Shown piece by piece: positions 49,883-58,543 of a stretch of DNA of 64,000 bases (position 1 is the stretch's first letter; each line of letters begins with the position of its first letter). The stretch spans positions 124,001 through 188,000 of the forward strand of contig JBMNNE010000002.1 of NCBI GenBank assembly GCA_050953805.1. The letters run 5' to 3'. This DNA comes from DUQW01 sp050953805. GTDB lineage: Bacteria > Bacillota_I > Bacilli_A > Acholeplasmatales > Acholeplasmataceae. The notes beneath the pieces were generated by a model. It was not told the origin of the DNA. It saw only the letters and a list, made by a program, of their open reading frames with translations, and made no database searches. A program made the position numbers and the translations under genes.

Positions 49883-51991
49883 TTATTTTTTTACTTTTTT
49901 AAGTGATGGGTGACCTAAAATGATTTTCTTGATTCCGTGTTCTGAAGAAAAGGCAATAACGGCCACTTCTCCTTCGATAGTGATAATAATTCCCGGCCCA
50001 AATAATTGATGATCAACTTTATCACCAACTTCAAATGATGGTTCATCTTCAACCTCAAATGCGCCTAATTGATGTCGAACTCTTCCAACTTCATCTAAAG
50101 CTTCAAGATAAAATCTTGATGGTTTATTATATTCTGGTCGTCCAAAACGATATCTTGAAGAAGCGTGAGTTAAATATAAATTTTTTTGAGCTCGAGTAAT
50201 TCCAACATACGCAATTCTTCTTTCTTCTTCTAAACTTTCTTGCAAGGATATAGAATTAGGATTAGGAAAGATCTCTTCTTCCATCGCTACCATAAAGACA
50301 GCTTTAAATTCTAATCCTTTGACTTGATGATACGTTGATAAAATGACTTTATCAGAAGTTGCTATATTTTTATCAACATCAGTCATTAATGAAATTTCAT
50401 CTAAAATTTTAGCTAATTTTTCTCTAGTAGAACCATCATATAAAAATTCACCACGTTTAAAGATTCCCCTTAATTCTAAAATATTAAAAATACGGTCTTG
50501 TCCTTTTTCACCTTCAGCAAGCAACATATCTTTATAACCCGATAAATTTAAAATATGATTAATTAAATCCGATAAATCGGTATTTTTATCAATTAAATTG
50601 CTAAAATCTTTAATTAATTGATAAAACTTATCTAATTCTGTTTTTGTACCTCTAGTTACTTCAAATGACGGAATTGCGTCAAATATTGATTTGCCAATAT
50701 ATCTAGCATATTCTTCTAAACGTTGAACTGTAACATCACCAATTTTTCTTTTAGGAACATTAATAATTCTTTTTAAAAAGAAATCTTGTCCGTGATCTAA
50801 CGCTAATCTAACATAAGCTAAAATATCTTTAACTTCTCTTCTTTGAAAAAATGATAACCCACCATAGACAACATAAGGAATTTGATATCTAATAAATGTT
50901 TCTTCAAAAATTCTTGATAAATAGTTGCTGCGATATAATATCGCAATCTCATTTGGTTTATAGCCATCAAATGAAGTTAATTCATTAATTTTTTCAGCAA
51001 CATAAATTACTTCATCAATATCGCGATTAAATTGTCTAAATACTGGGGCATATCCATTTCCTAAGTCACTTTGTAAGTATTTATCGTTATAGTTTGGATA
51101 ACGATAAATATTTTCTTTAATTAACTTATTAGCGACATTTAAAATCCGATTAGTGGAGCGATAGTTTTTCGATAATGTAATTACTTTAGCTCCGTAATCG
51201 TTAATGAAATCCAAATTATTTTCGTATCTAGCTCCTCTAAATGAATAGATTGATTGATCGGGATCCCCAACAACACATATTTTTTTATTTCGTTTATCAG
51301 CTGATAATAATTGTAAGATACGGTATTGAAGAAAATCAGTATCTTGAAATTCATCAATTAAAATATATTCAAATTGATTAGCATAGTGCTCTCTAATTGT
51401 TGATTCTTTTTCTAAAATTTGTAATGTATATAAAATTAAGTCATCAAAATCAGCTAAATTGTTATTTAATAAATATTCTTGATATTTTTCTAAAACACGA
51501 ATTAAATCATCACTTTTTAAATAAAATCTTTCATATCCTACTTTTAGTGCTGAGACTTGATTATAAATATCGGTTGTAGGAAATGTCTTTTCATCTATTT
51601 CTAACTCTTTAATCGTATCTCTTATTATTTTTTTAGCATCATCTTCATCAATAATGATAAACCCTTCATCAAGTCCATTTTCTAAAAGACTAATATGTCT
51701 TCTTAAAAATCTTAAACCAAAAGAGTGAAAAGTTGAGATCCATGACAAATTAGCTGCAGGACCAACCATATCTAAAATTCTTTCTTTCATTTCTTTAGCA
51801 GCTTTATTGGTAAAAGTTAAAGTTAATATTTTTTGGGGAGCGACACCGCTAGCGATTAAATATGCAACTTTGGAAGTTAAAGTCATCGTTTTACCGGTAC
51901 CAGCTCCAGCAATTATAAAAAGCGGTCCATCGTTATACTTGACCGCTTGGCGTTGTTCATAGTTTAGTTTTTCTAATATTTTAGATTCCAT
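49883..51991 (-). CDS. pcrA: ATP-dependent DNA helicase PcrA/UvrD
   Basis: The 702-residue SF1A helicase has LNYEQRQAVK at the start (Q motif), Walker A AGAGTGKT (29-36), DEFQDT near 214, GDPDQSIYSFRGA, a full 2B region (YGGLSFFQRREVKDILAYVR), STYHQVKGLEFKAVF and EEERRIAYVGITRA. The C-terminal HQLFGPGIIITIEG is the Tudor-like RNA-polymerase-binding tail of PcrA. It unwinds DNA in repair and in resolving transcription conflicts. The start overlaps the glnS stop by one base. Confidence 0.95.
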   Translation of the reverse strand: MESKILEKLNYEQRQAVKYNDGPLFIIAGAGTGKTMTLTSKVAYLIASGVAPQKILTLTFTNKAAKEMKERILDMVGPAANLSWISTFHSFGLRFLRRHISLLENGLDEGFIIIDEDDAKKIIRDTIKELEIDEKTFPTTDIYNQVSALKVGYERFYLKSDDLIRVLEKYQEYLLNNNLADFDDLILYTLQILEKESTIREHYANQFEYILIDEFQDTDFLQYRILQLLSADKRNKKICVVGDPDQSIYSFRGARYENNLDFINDYGAKVITLSKNYRSTNRILNVANKLIKENIYRYPNYNDKYLQSDLGNGYAPVFRQFNRDIDEVIYVAEKINELTSFDGYKPNEIAILYRSNYLSRIFEETFIRYQIPYVVYGGLSFFQRREVKDILAYVRLALDHGQDFFLKRIINVPKRKIGDVTVQRLEEYARYIGKSIFDAIPSFEVTRGTKTELDKFYQLIKDFSNLIDKNTDLSDLINHILNLSGYKDMLLAEGEKGQDRIFNILELRGIFKRGEFLYDGSTREKLAKILDEISLMTDVDKNIATSDKVILSTYHQVKGLEFKAVFMVAMEEEIFPNPNSISLQESLEEERRIAYVGITRAQKNLYLTHASSRYRFGRPEYNKPSRFYLEALDEVGRVRHQLGAFEVEDEPSFEVGDKVDHQLFGPGIIITIEGEVAVIAFSSEHGIKKIILGHPSLKKVKK

Positions 51992-53625
51992 TACCCTTTA
52001 TAAGAACTCTTTAAAGCTACCACTTGATTAAAAACAATCTCTTCAGATGTTGAATCATAATCAACCGAATAAAAGCCTTGACGAATAAATTGAAATTTTT
52101 CTTCAACTTGAACATCTTTCAAATAGTTTTCAACATAACCACGATCAATAAAAATTGAATCATGGTTAAATCTTTCTAGATAGTCTCCTGAGTCTTCATT
52201 TTCATCTAAAAGTGGTTCAAATCTTCTAAATTCAGCTTTAACTGCTGTCGAAGCTTCGACAAAGTGAATCGTACCATTTGGTTTCCTACCAGTAAAATTA
52301 GTACCACTCTTAGTTTCAATATCATAGGTTGCAAGTACTTCAATAATGTTTCCTTGATCATCATATTTAACTTCATTAGCTTTGATAAAGTAAGCGTTCA
52401 TTAATCTAACTTCACCGCCTAAATATAGTCGACGATATTGACGATTTGGTTTTTCTAAAACGAAATCGTCTTGTTCGATATAAATATTACGAGAAAAATA
52501 CATCGTTCTAGTGGCATCACTAATTTCTTCATTTAAAGTAACGGTTAACTCTTCAATTTGTCCTTTGGGATAATTAGTGATTGTTACTTTTAATGGTTTT
52601 TTAACTGCCATTAGTCGGTTGGTTGTTTTTTGGAGATCCTCTCTAACAAAGTGTTCAACCATGTCAATTGATGCTGAACCGTTAGTTTTTGATAATCCTG
52701 AAGCTAAAATAAAGTTTCTAATCGCATTTGGAGTATAGCCACGACGTCTTAACCCTTGTAGGGTGGGGAGTCTTGGGTCATCCCAACCAAAGACTAAACC
52801 TTGTTCAACAAACATTCTTAAATATCTTTTTGACATCGCGGTGCGTTCAACATTTAATCTACCGAATTCAATTTGTCTTGGCACTTTCGGCATTTCTGTG
52901 TGTTCGACGAACCAATCATATAATGGTCGGTGATCTTCAAACTCTAAACTACATAAAGAGTGAGTAATTCCTTCAATGGCATCTTCAAGTGGATGAGCAT
53001 AATCATACATCGGATAGATTACCCAATCATTTCCGGTATTATGATGTTCTTCATAACTAATGCGGTAAACTACAGGGTCACGCATGTTCATATTTGGGCT
53101 AGCCATATCAATTTTCGCTCTTAAAACTTTTTCACCTTCGGCATATTTACCGTTTTTCATATTGTAGAAAAGTTCTAAGTTTTCTTCAACTGATCGATTA
53201 CGATATGGTGAATTAGTTCCTGGAGTAGTAATTGTCCCACGATATTCGGAAATTTCTTCGGCTGTTAAGTCACACACATAAGCTAATCCTTTTTTAATTA
53301 GTAAAATAGCACGGTCAAACATTTCTTGAAAATAATCAGAAGCAAAATAAACTGCTTTAGGTTCATAACCTAGCCATCTGACATCGTTTTCAATTGATTT
53401 AACAAATTTTAATTCTTCCTTTTCTGGATTAGTATCGTCAAAACGGAGGTTAGTATAACCCCCAAAGTGTTTTGCTAGTTCAAAATTAATAACGATCGCT
53501 CTTGCGTGTCCTATATGTAAATAACCGTTTGGTTCTGGCGGAAAACGAGTAATAATTTCGGTGTGTTTGCCGCTTTCTAAATCATTTTCCATAATCGTTT
53601 TAATAAAGTTTGATTGGTCTTTCAC
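51991..53625 (-). CDS. glnS: Glutaminyl-tRNA synthetase
   Basis: The 544-residue class I synthetase charges tRNA-Gln directly. It has FPPEPNGYLHIGHARAI with the HIGH box, RFDDTNPEKE, and TAMSKRYL as the KMSKS loop near 262, then the two beta-barrel anticodon-binding domains. Most Bacillota lack GlnRS and use GatCAB amidation of Glu-tRNA-Gln, so its presence is notable and points to transfer or lineage-specific retention. The start is a GTG with GAAGGGG upstream. First gene of the repair operon. Confidence 0.96.
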   Translation of the reverse strand: MKDQSNFIKTIMENDLESGKHTEIITRFPPEPNGYLHIGHARAIVINFELAKHFGGYTNLRFDDTNPEKEELKFVKSIENDVRWLGYEPKAVYFASDYFQEMFDRAILLIKKGLAYVCDLTAEEISEYRGTITTPGTNSPYRNRSVEENLELFYNMKNGKYAEGEKVLRAKIDMASPNMNMRDPVVYRISYEEHHNTGNDWVIYPMYDYAHPLEDAIEGITHSLCSLEFEDHRPLYDWFVEHTEMPKVPRQIEFGRLNVERTAMSKRYLRMFVEQGLVFGWDDPRLPTLQGLRRRGYTPNAIRNFILASGLSKTNGSASIDMVEHFVREDLQKTTNRLMAVKKPLKVTITNYPKGQIEELTVTLNEEISDATRTMYFSRNIYIEQDDFVLEKPNRQYRRLYLGGEVRLMNAYFIKANEVKYDDQGNIIEVLATYDIETKSGTNFTGRKPNGTIHFVEASTAVKAEFRRFEPLLDENEDSGDYLERFNHDSIFIDRGYVENYLKDVQVEEKFQFIRQGFYSVDYDSTSEEIVFNQVVALKSSYKG

Positions 53626-53645
53626 ATTATCGCCCCTTCTAAAAT

Positions 53646-53674
53646 ATTATATAATAATATTCGCTTTTTCACAA
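53646..53674 (-). promoter_or_regulatory. Promoter of the glnS-pcrA-ligA-uvrA operon
   Basis: TTGTGA (53674-53669) and TATAAT (53651-53646) are exactly 17 bases apart. No T-box leader is visible in the short leader. Confidence 0.75.
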
Positions 53675-53700
53675 GCAGAGTTAACCGTAGAAGAACATCC

Positions 53701-53733
53701 AAAAAAAAGCTAGGAATTTTATTAATCCTAGCT
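53701..53733 (-). terminator. Terminator after the 273-residue membrane protein gene
   Basis: AGCTAGGA and TCCTAGCT form a perfect 8-bp stem followed by eight T on the minus strand. Confidence 0.88.
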
Positions 53734-53749
53734 CTCATAATAAATAATA

Positions 53750-54571
53750 TTATTCAATATTTTCTGTTACTATTTCTTCGTCTTCTGTCATCTCTTCTAA
53801 GTTTTGAGGGATCGCTTCACCATTTTCTGTAGTGGTTTCTTTATTTTTAAACATTAGAATTGATTCAACAACATACAACATTAAAAAGGCAATTATTGAA
53901 AAATAAGTAATAACTAACTCTTTTTCTAAAAGGATTTCCCAATTATATGGGAAAAAGTGCCATAAGAAGTATCCTGCATAAAAGGATATTGACGCACTAG
54001 CTTTAAAAGTAACGAACATATGGTTATCGTTTTGTTTAATTTGAAGTAAATTAAAAATTAAAAATAATCCGAAACTAGCTGATAAATAAATTATTATTTT
54101 TTCATGAAGTTCCCAATAGATTAATGATGCTAAAAACGACATTAAAACTGCTATTGCAAAAACCGTTCTAATCATTAAAATTTCTTTATTTTTAACTCCC
54201 TGTTTGATATGCATCAATTGATTTTTACTCATAAATATTATTTCTAAAATAACTAAAACTAGCCCAAGAATTACCGCAATAACACGACTTAACAAAATCG
54301 TAGTAAATAGTTGGGCAACTCCATACATCAGCATAATAGATAATAAGAAAATTATTTCAAATCCAGTTAGAAAAATAAACTTCCATGATAATTTAAAACT
54401 AGTATCTTTACCAAATAATTGGAATAATGTTACTATCACACCCAATAAAAAGGCTGGTCCCAAAAATATCGCTTCGTTATAATTTGGCGACAAAATTAAA
54501 TAAACTCCAAATCCAGCGAGTGTTATCACTAAATAAAGAATTCTTACTATAAGCAATTTTTTATCTTTCAT
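53750..54571 (-). CDS. Hypothetical polytopic membrane protein
   Basis: The 273-residue protein has about eight hydrophobic segments spread from residue 5 to 245 and an acidic, low-complexity cytosolic tail (EEMTEDEEIVTENIE). No transporter motif or domain is recognised. It has its own -10 box (TATAAT about 30 bases upstream) and terminator, so it is a single-gene unit. Function unknown. Confidence 0.65.
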   Translation of the reverse strand: MKDKKLLIVRILYLVITLAGFGVYLILSPNYNEAIFLGPAFLLGVIVTLFQLFGKDTSFKLSWKFIFLTGFEIIFLLSIMLMYGVAQLFTTILLSRVIAVILGLVLVILEIIFMSKNQLMHIKQGVKNKEILMIRTVFAIAVLMSFLASLIYWELHEKIIIYLSASFGLFLIFNLLQIKQNDNHMFVTFKASASISFYAGYFLWHFFPYNWEILLEKELVITYFSIIAFLMLYVVESILMFKNKETTTENGEAIPQNLEEMTEDEEIVTENIE

Positions 54572-54616
54572 AAGTGTCCTCTCCTTCTTTACTTTAATTA
54601 TACCAAATAATTATAT

Positions 54617-54643
54617 AAAAAAAGCACCTTTTTTAGGTGCCTT
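54617..54643 (-). terminator. Terminator of the nucleoside uptake/salvage operon
   Basis: GGCACCT and AGGTGC form a stem around an A-run, followed by TTTTTTT on the minus strand, 12 bases after the stop. Confidence 0.85.
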
Positions 54644-54654
54644 AGTAAATTTTA

Positions 54655-55257
54655 TTAAAGTTGTTTTGAAAAATACAACACTTTTTCTTCTTCCTTAACT
54701 TCAAAACCTAATTTTTCATAGTATTTTTTGTCACGGAAACAGCTGGCTGTATTTCCTTCAACTCGTTGATATTTTCCAGCTAGTGATTCGCTTAAAGTAT
54801 CAAATAAATATTTTCCTTGCAGTTGATCTCTTTTATGTCTTGGGCTAAATTTATATACAAAATTTAATTTATCTCCAACATCTTCAAAAACATAAACACC
54901 AGCGATTAAAGCATCGTTTAACAATAAATAAATACTATATTTAGTATCGTCTAAATATGCCTTTAAATCTAAATTACCAACTTTCATCATTTGTTGTAGA
55001 TGAAGATCGTTTTTATCAGTTAAAACTAATTGGTATTTAGCTTTATGTTTAAAAATTCTTGTTAAGTGATAAATGTTAATCATGAAACTTCCAGAGTTCA
55101 TCACAACTACTGGAATATCTTTCCTAAGTGCTCCATAGGAAATCATAATTAAAGCTCCAAAAGAGTTAATAATGCGCAAATGTTTAATATTTGGCATTAA
55201 TAGTGCAATTAAAATAGTAAATGATCCTAAAAGACCAAACGCTCTTAACCAATCCAT
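54655..55257 (-). CDS. YgjV-like membrane segment joined to a GNAT-like domain
   Basis: The 200-residue protein starts with about three short TM helices in a YgjV pattern (FGLLGSFTILIALLMPNIKH, then RIINSFGALIMISYGALR). From ~75 it continues as an N-acetyltransferase-like fold ending YYEKLGFEVKEEEKVLYF, the usual C-terminal strand pair of GNATs. I see no clear acetyl-CoA loop (R/QxxGxG/A), so catalysis is uncertain. It lies 12 bases after gntR as the last gene of the operon. Confidence 0.65.
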   Translation of the reverse strand: MDWLRAFGLLGSFTILIALLMPNIKHLRIINSFGALIMISYGALRKDIPVVVMNSGSFMINIYHLTRIFKHKAKYQLVLTDKNDLHLQQMMKVGNLDLKAYLDDTKYSIYLLLNDALIAGVYVFEDVGDKLNFVYKFSPRHKRDQLQGKYLFDTLSESLAGKYQRVEGNTASCFRDKKYYEKLGFEVKEEEKVLYFSKQL

Positions 55258-55269
55258 TATTATACCTCT

Positions 55270-55992
55270 TTATCTATTTCTTGTTCGATTAATAAAAAAC
55301 TCAAAATTATCAGGCACCATTGAGTGTCTCATTGAAGCAAGTGGAGTGGAATCTTCTGAGTAGAAAATTTCTTCAATTACTACTATTTTTTCATGTAGTT
55401 TAATTTGAAACTTTTTCTTTAAAAATTCTCCTGCTTCAGTATAGATAATTTTCGCTTTTGAATAACTTGCAAGATCGATAATGTTGTCAATAAATTTGGC
55501 AATGTTTGATTCTTTAGTAATATCTACTTGATACTTTTCAATAATCAAAACTGGAACCACAATAAAAGAATAAGCTACTGGTTCGCCCTTATGTTTAAAA
55601 ATTTTATGACAATTTAATGTAAGTTGTGATTTATTTAAATTTAATTGTTTCGCTGAGTATGTAGTCGGTACTTCATAAACAAACTTTTCTATTTTTTCAG
55701 TTAGTTCATGAATAGCAAATGCTTTAGGAATCATATGTAATTTATCAAGAGTTTTGCGATCTTGAATATTGTAATCTGCTATATAAGAACCAGAGCCTTT
55801 AACATTATAAATATACCCATTTTCTTTTAATAGCAAAAGGGCCTGTCTAAGCGTTCCTCTACTAACATCTAGCATCTGACTTAAATCATTTTCACTTGGT
55901 AGTTTATCCCCTGTTTGATACTTGCCAGATACAATTTCTTCATAGAGTTTTTCATAAATCTCAACATATAAATATTTCTTTGACGGTTGCAA
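55270..55992 (-). CDS. GntR-family (HutC/UTRA) transcriptional regulator
   Basis: The 240-residue protein has an N-terminal GntR winged helix (YEKLYEEIVSGKYQTGDKLP, then SENDLSQMLDVSRGTLRQAL) and a C-terminal UTRA ligand domain ending in the HutC-style EEIFYSEDSTPLASMRHSM. It abuts the phosphorylase gene within the nucleoside operon, so it probably senses a nucleoside or sugar phosphate and represses the operon through the dyad at 62609-62636. Confidence 0.92.
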   Translation of the reverse strand: MQPSKKYLYVEIYEKLYEEIVSGKYQTGDKLPSENDLSQMLDVSRGTLRQALLLLKENGYIYNVKGSGSYIADYNIQDRKTLDKLHMIPKAFAIHELTEKIEKFVYEVPTTYSAKQLNLNKSQLTLNCHKIFKHKGEPVAYSFIVVPVLIIEKYQVDITKESNIAKFIDNIIDLASYSKAKIIYTEAGEFLKKKFQIKLHEKIVVIEEIFYSEDSTPLASMRHSMVPDNFEFFINRTRNR

Positions 55993-55993
55993 G

Positions 55994-56788
55994 TTATTTT
56001 ACCTCTACTTTTTTTAAGTTTGTATGATATCGATAAAATGTCTCTAAAACAACTTGAATTTCTTTATCCCAGGCTTCAGCTAATTTTTCATTTTTCGTTT
56101 GATAAATGACTTCACCAGTCTTTAAATTACCTGAAACACCACAAATACAAGCTGCCTTAATTCCCCTTAAATGTGAGACTGTAAAAATTGCAGATGCTTC
56201 CATTTCAATATTGGTAATATCATAACTCATTAACCTTTGAATAAATTCTGGTGTTTCACCGTAAAAGGCATCATCGGTTGAACTAATACCGTAGTGAATA
56301 TTACTAATTTGTAATTTGTCTTTTAAATCTCTAGCAGTACTAAGTAATAAATGAGTTAAATCAAAATCAGGAACTGCCGGAAAACTTTCAGGAACATAAA
56401 ATTTTGAAGTTCCTTCATTTTTCATACACGCAGTAGTGATAACTAAATCACCAATTTTAATTCCGTCTTTAATGGCGGCAGTTGATCCAATTCTAACTAA
56501 AACTTTAGCCCCAATATTGATTAATTCTTCAGCAGCAATCGCCGCTGATGGACATCCCATACCAGTTGAGCAGACGCTCATTTTTACACCTTTATAAAAT
56601 CCAGTGTAAGTTTTATGTTCACGATTATGTCCGACTAATTTAGCATCATCTAAATATTTGGCTACCATATCACATCTAGCAGGATCGCCGGGGAGTAATA
56701 CATACTCCCCAATGTCCCCTGGTTCTAAGGAGATATGATATTGTCTAACATTAGCCGTGACATCATGCTTGTCAATGTAGTTAGACAT
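55994..56788 (-). CDS. Nucleoside phosphorylase (PNP/UDP family), second copy
   Basis: The 264-residue enzyme belongs to the hexameric PNP_UDP_1 family: YVLLPGDPARCDMVA, the phosphate-binding VRIGSTAAI, NIEMEASAIFTVS (ribose site) and a late GVSGNL. It splits nucleosides with phosphate into base and (deoxy)ribose 1-phosphate. The GSTAAI and EMEAS motifs look closest to uridine phosphorylases, but the base specificity cannot be settled here. It follows the paralogue at 56796-57572 by 7 bases. Confidence 0.88.
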   Translation of the reverse strand: MSNYIDKHDVTANVRQYHISLEPGDIGEYVLLPGDPARCDMVAKYLDDAKLVGHNREHKTYTGFYKGVKMSVCSTGMGCPSAAIAAEELINIGAKVLVRIGSTAAIKDGIKIGDLVITTACMKNEGTSKFYVPESFPAVPDFDLTHLLLSTARDLKDKLQISNIHYGISSTDDAFYGETPEFIQRLMSYDITNIEMEASAIFTVSHLRGIKAACICGVSGNLKTGEVIYQTKNEKLAEAWDKEIQVVLETFYRYHTNLKKVEVK

Positions 56789-56795
56789 AATTATA

Positions 56796-57572
56796 TTATT
56801 TTTTAGCTTTTGCAGCTTTTTCGCGATCTCTTAAAATCGTTAAGCGCATACCTTCGATACCCGCTTTAATTGATTTTAATTCATCATCATCAGTGTATAG
56901 TTGATGATCTTTCGTTGTTTCATAGTTTGTTGCACAAACCATAATTGAACCAACTCTAACACCTAATGAAGATCCTGCAACAAATAATGTTGCTTCTTCC
57001 ATTGAAGTAGTTTCAGCACCAGCTTTAATGTAAGAATTCCAACGATAAATTAATTCTTCACCAACTGGTTTTGTATGTGGTTCAGTTTGAGTATAGAATG
57101 AGTCTTTAGTAATGTTGATTCCAACTTTTGGTTCATGACCTAAATTTTTAGCTCCATCAACTAAGTTATTTAAAATTTCATAGTTAGGAACAGCTGGAAA
57201 CTCAGCTTTAGCATAGTGATAGCTAACGCCATCCATTCTTACAACTCCGTTAGGAATAACAACGTCACCACGTTTAACTCTTGGTGATAATGTTGCACAG
57301 CTTCCGATTCTAATGAAAGTATCAGCTCCATTTTTTACTAATTCTTCCATCGCGATTCCCGCACTTGGACCACCAATACCAGTTGAAGTAACGATAACTC
57401 TTTCACCTTCAATATAACCTTCCCAAGTAGTATATTCTCTCTTTTGAGTAACAAACTTAGGGTTGTCCATTTGTTGAGCAATTCTTTCAACTCTTTCGAT
57501 TGAACCAGGAACGAAAACGTACTTTGCCGTTTCTTCCTTTGTTAAATTAATATGCATTTGACGCTTACTCAT
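56796..57572 (-). CDS. Nucleoside phosphorylase (uridine phosphorylase-like)
   Basis: The 258-residue PNP_UDP_1 enzyme has YVFVPGSIERVERIA, FIRIGSCATLSP, TTSMEEATLFVAGS and a C-terminal helix rich in Lys/Ala. The phosphate loop reads GSCAT rather than the usual GTxG, and the ribose motif reads SMEEAT. Together with its neighbour it supplies the salvage step for nucleosides taken up by the ABC importer in the same operon. The ATG at 57572 has AGGAGAG. Confidence 0.88.
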   Translation of the reverse strand: MSKRQMHINLTKEETAKYVFVPGSIERVERIAQQMDNPKFVTQKREYTTWEGYIEGERVIVTSTGIGGPSAGIAMEELVKNGADTFIRIGSCATLSPRVKRGDVVIPNGVVRMDGVSYHYAKAEFPAVPNYEILNNLVDGAKNLGHEPKVGINITKDSFYTQTEPHTKPVGEELIYRWNSYIKAGAETTSMEEATLFVAGSSLGVRVGSIMVCATNYETTKDHQLYTDDDELKSIKAGIEGMRLTILRDREKAAKAKK

Positions 57573-57596
57573 ATTTATCTCTCCTTTTATATATTA

Positions 57597-58541
57597 TTAT
57601 CTAAGTGTCATATCGTATGGTTTTCCAACAGCGCTTGGTGCTTTTGACTTGCTGCTAGATAACGCTAAGATTAAGATTGTTGCTACATAAGGTAGCATAT
57701 TTAAAAATTCTTTTGGAATATTCATATTATTAATAAATGGAATTTCTGACCCCATGACTGAAATTGTCTTCATTAATCCAAAGAATAATGCTGACCAGAA
57801 AATTGATCCAATATTCCATCTACTAAAGACTAAAATCGCAATCGCTAAGAACCCATATCCTTGAACATTGGCAGCTGAACTACCTGAAGTTGGAATAAAG
57901 AATAATAATCCACCAAATCCAGCTAATGCTCCTGAAATTAGAACTGAAGTGTATCTAATTTTTTTAACATTAACTCCGGCAGCATCTAATGCATGTGGAT
58001 GTTCACCTGAGGCTCTAACATGTAATCCGAATTTAGTATAATTAATAACAATTAAGAATAATATGTATAAACCAATGGCAACAAATGTTGTTAAGAAAGT
58101 TTGTTCAAAAAAGATTGGACCGATTATAGGAATTTTACTTAATCCTGATACTTCACCAATTAAGAACTTTTGAGTAAATGGAATTTCTTCAGCTCCATCT
58201 AACATCATTTTCGTAATAAAAATCGCAATTGCAGGAGCCAACATATTAAGTGACATCCCGCTAATGGACTGGTTGGCCCGCATAGAAATTGATGCTGCGG
58301 CATGTAATAATTGAAAAACCGCGCCTCCAAGAGCCGCAATTAAAATCGCTAGTAATAAAGTGCCTTGTCCTTGTAATTGTGGATTTTGGTTTAAAAATAA
58401 TACTCCAATAAATGCACCAAATACCATTGTTCCTTCTAATGCAATGTTAACAATACCAGATTTTTCTGACATATAACCAGCAAGAGCAACAATTAGTAAT
58501 GGTAATATAAATTTAAGTGATTCTTGTAAAAATACAATCAT
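57597..58541 (-). CDS. Nucleoside ABC transporter permease (second subunit)
   Basis: The 314-residue integral membrane protein has about 8-9 TM helices and the BPD_transp_2 pattern: MSEKSGIVNIALEGTMVFGA near the start, and FGLHVRASGEHPHALDAAGV, the EAA-like coupling loop, at about 175-195. It forms the channel with the permease encoded just upstream (3-base gap). Such pairs import nucleosides with BMP-type lipoproteins. Confidence 0.92.
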   Translation of the reverse strand: MIVFLQESLKFILPLLIVALAGYMSEKSGIVNIALEGTMVFGAFIGVLFLNQNPQLQGQGTLLLAILIAALGGAVFQLLHAAASISMRANQSISGMSLNMLAPAIAIFITKMMLDGAEEIPFTQKFLIGEVSGLSKIPIIGPIFFEQTFLTTFVAIGLYILFLIVINYTKFGLHVRASGEHPHALDAAGVNVKKIRYTSVLISGALAGFGGLLFFIPTSGSSAANVQGYGFLAIAILVFSRWNIGSIFWSALFFGLMKTISVMGSEIPFINNMNIPKEFLNMLPYVATILILALSSSKSKAPSAVGKPYDMTLR

Positions 58542-58543
58542 GC

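Noticed and set aside
53626..53749. T-box leader for glnS
   Set aside because: The leader between promoter and start is only about 15-20 bases; there is no room for specifier or antiterminator stems.
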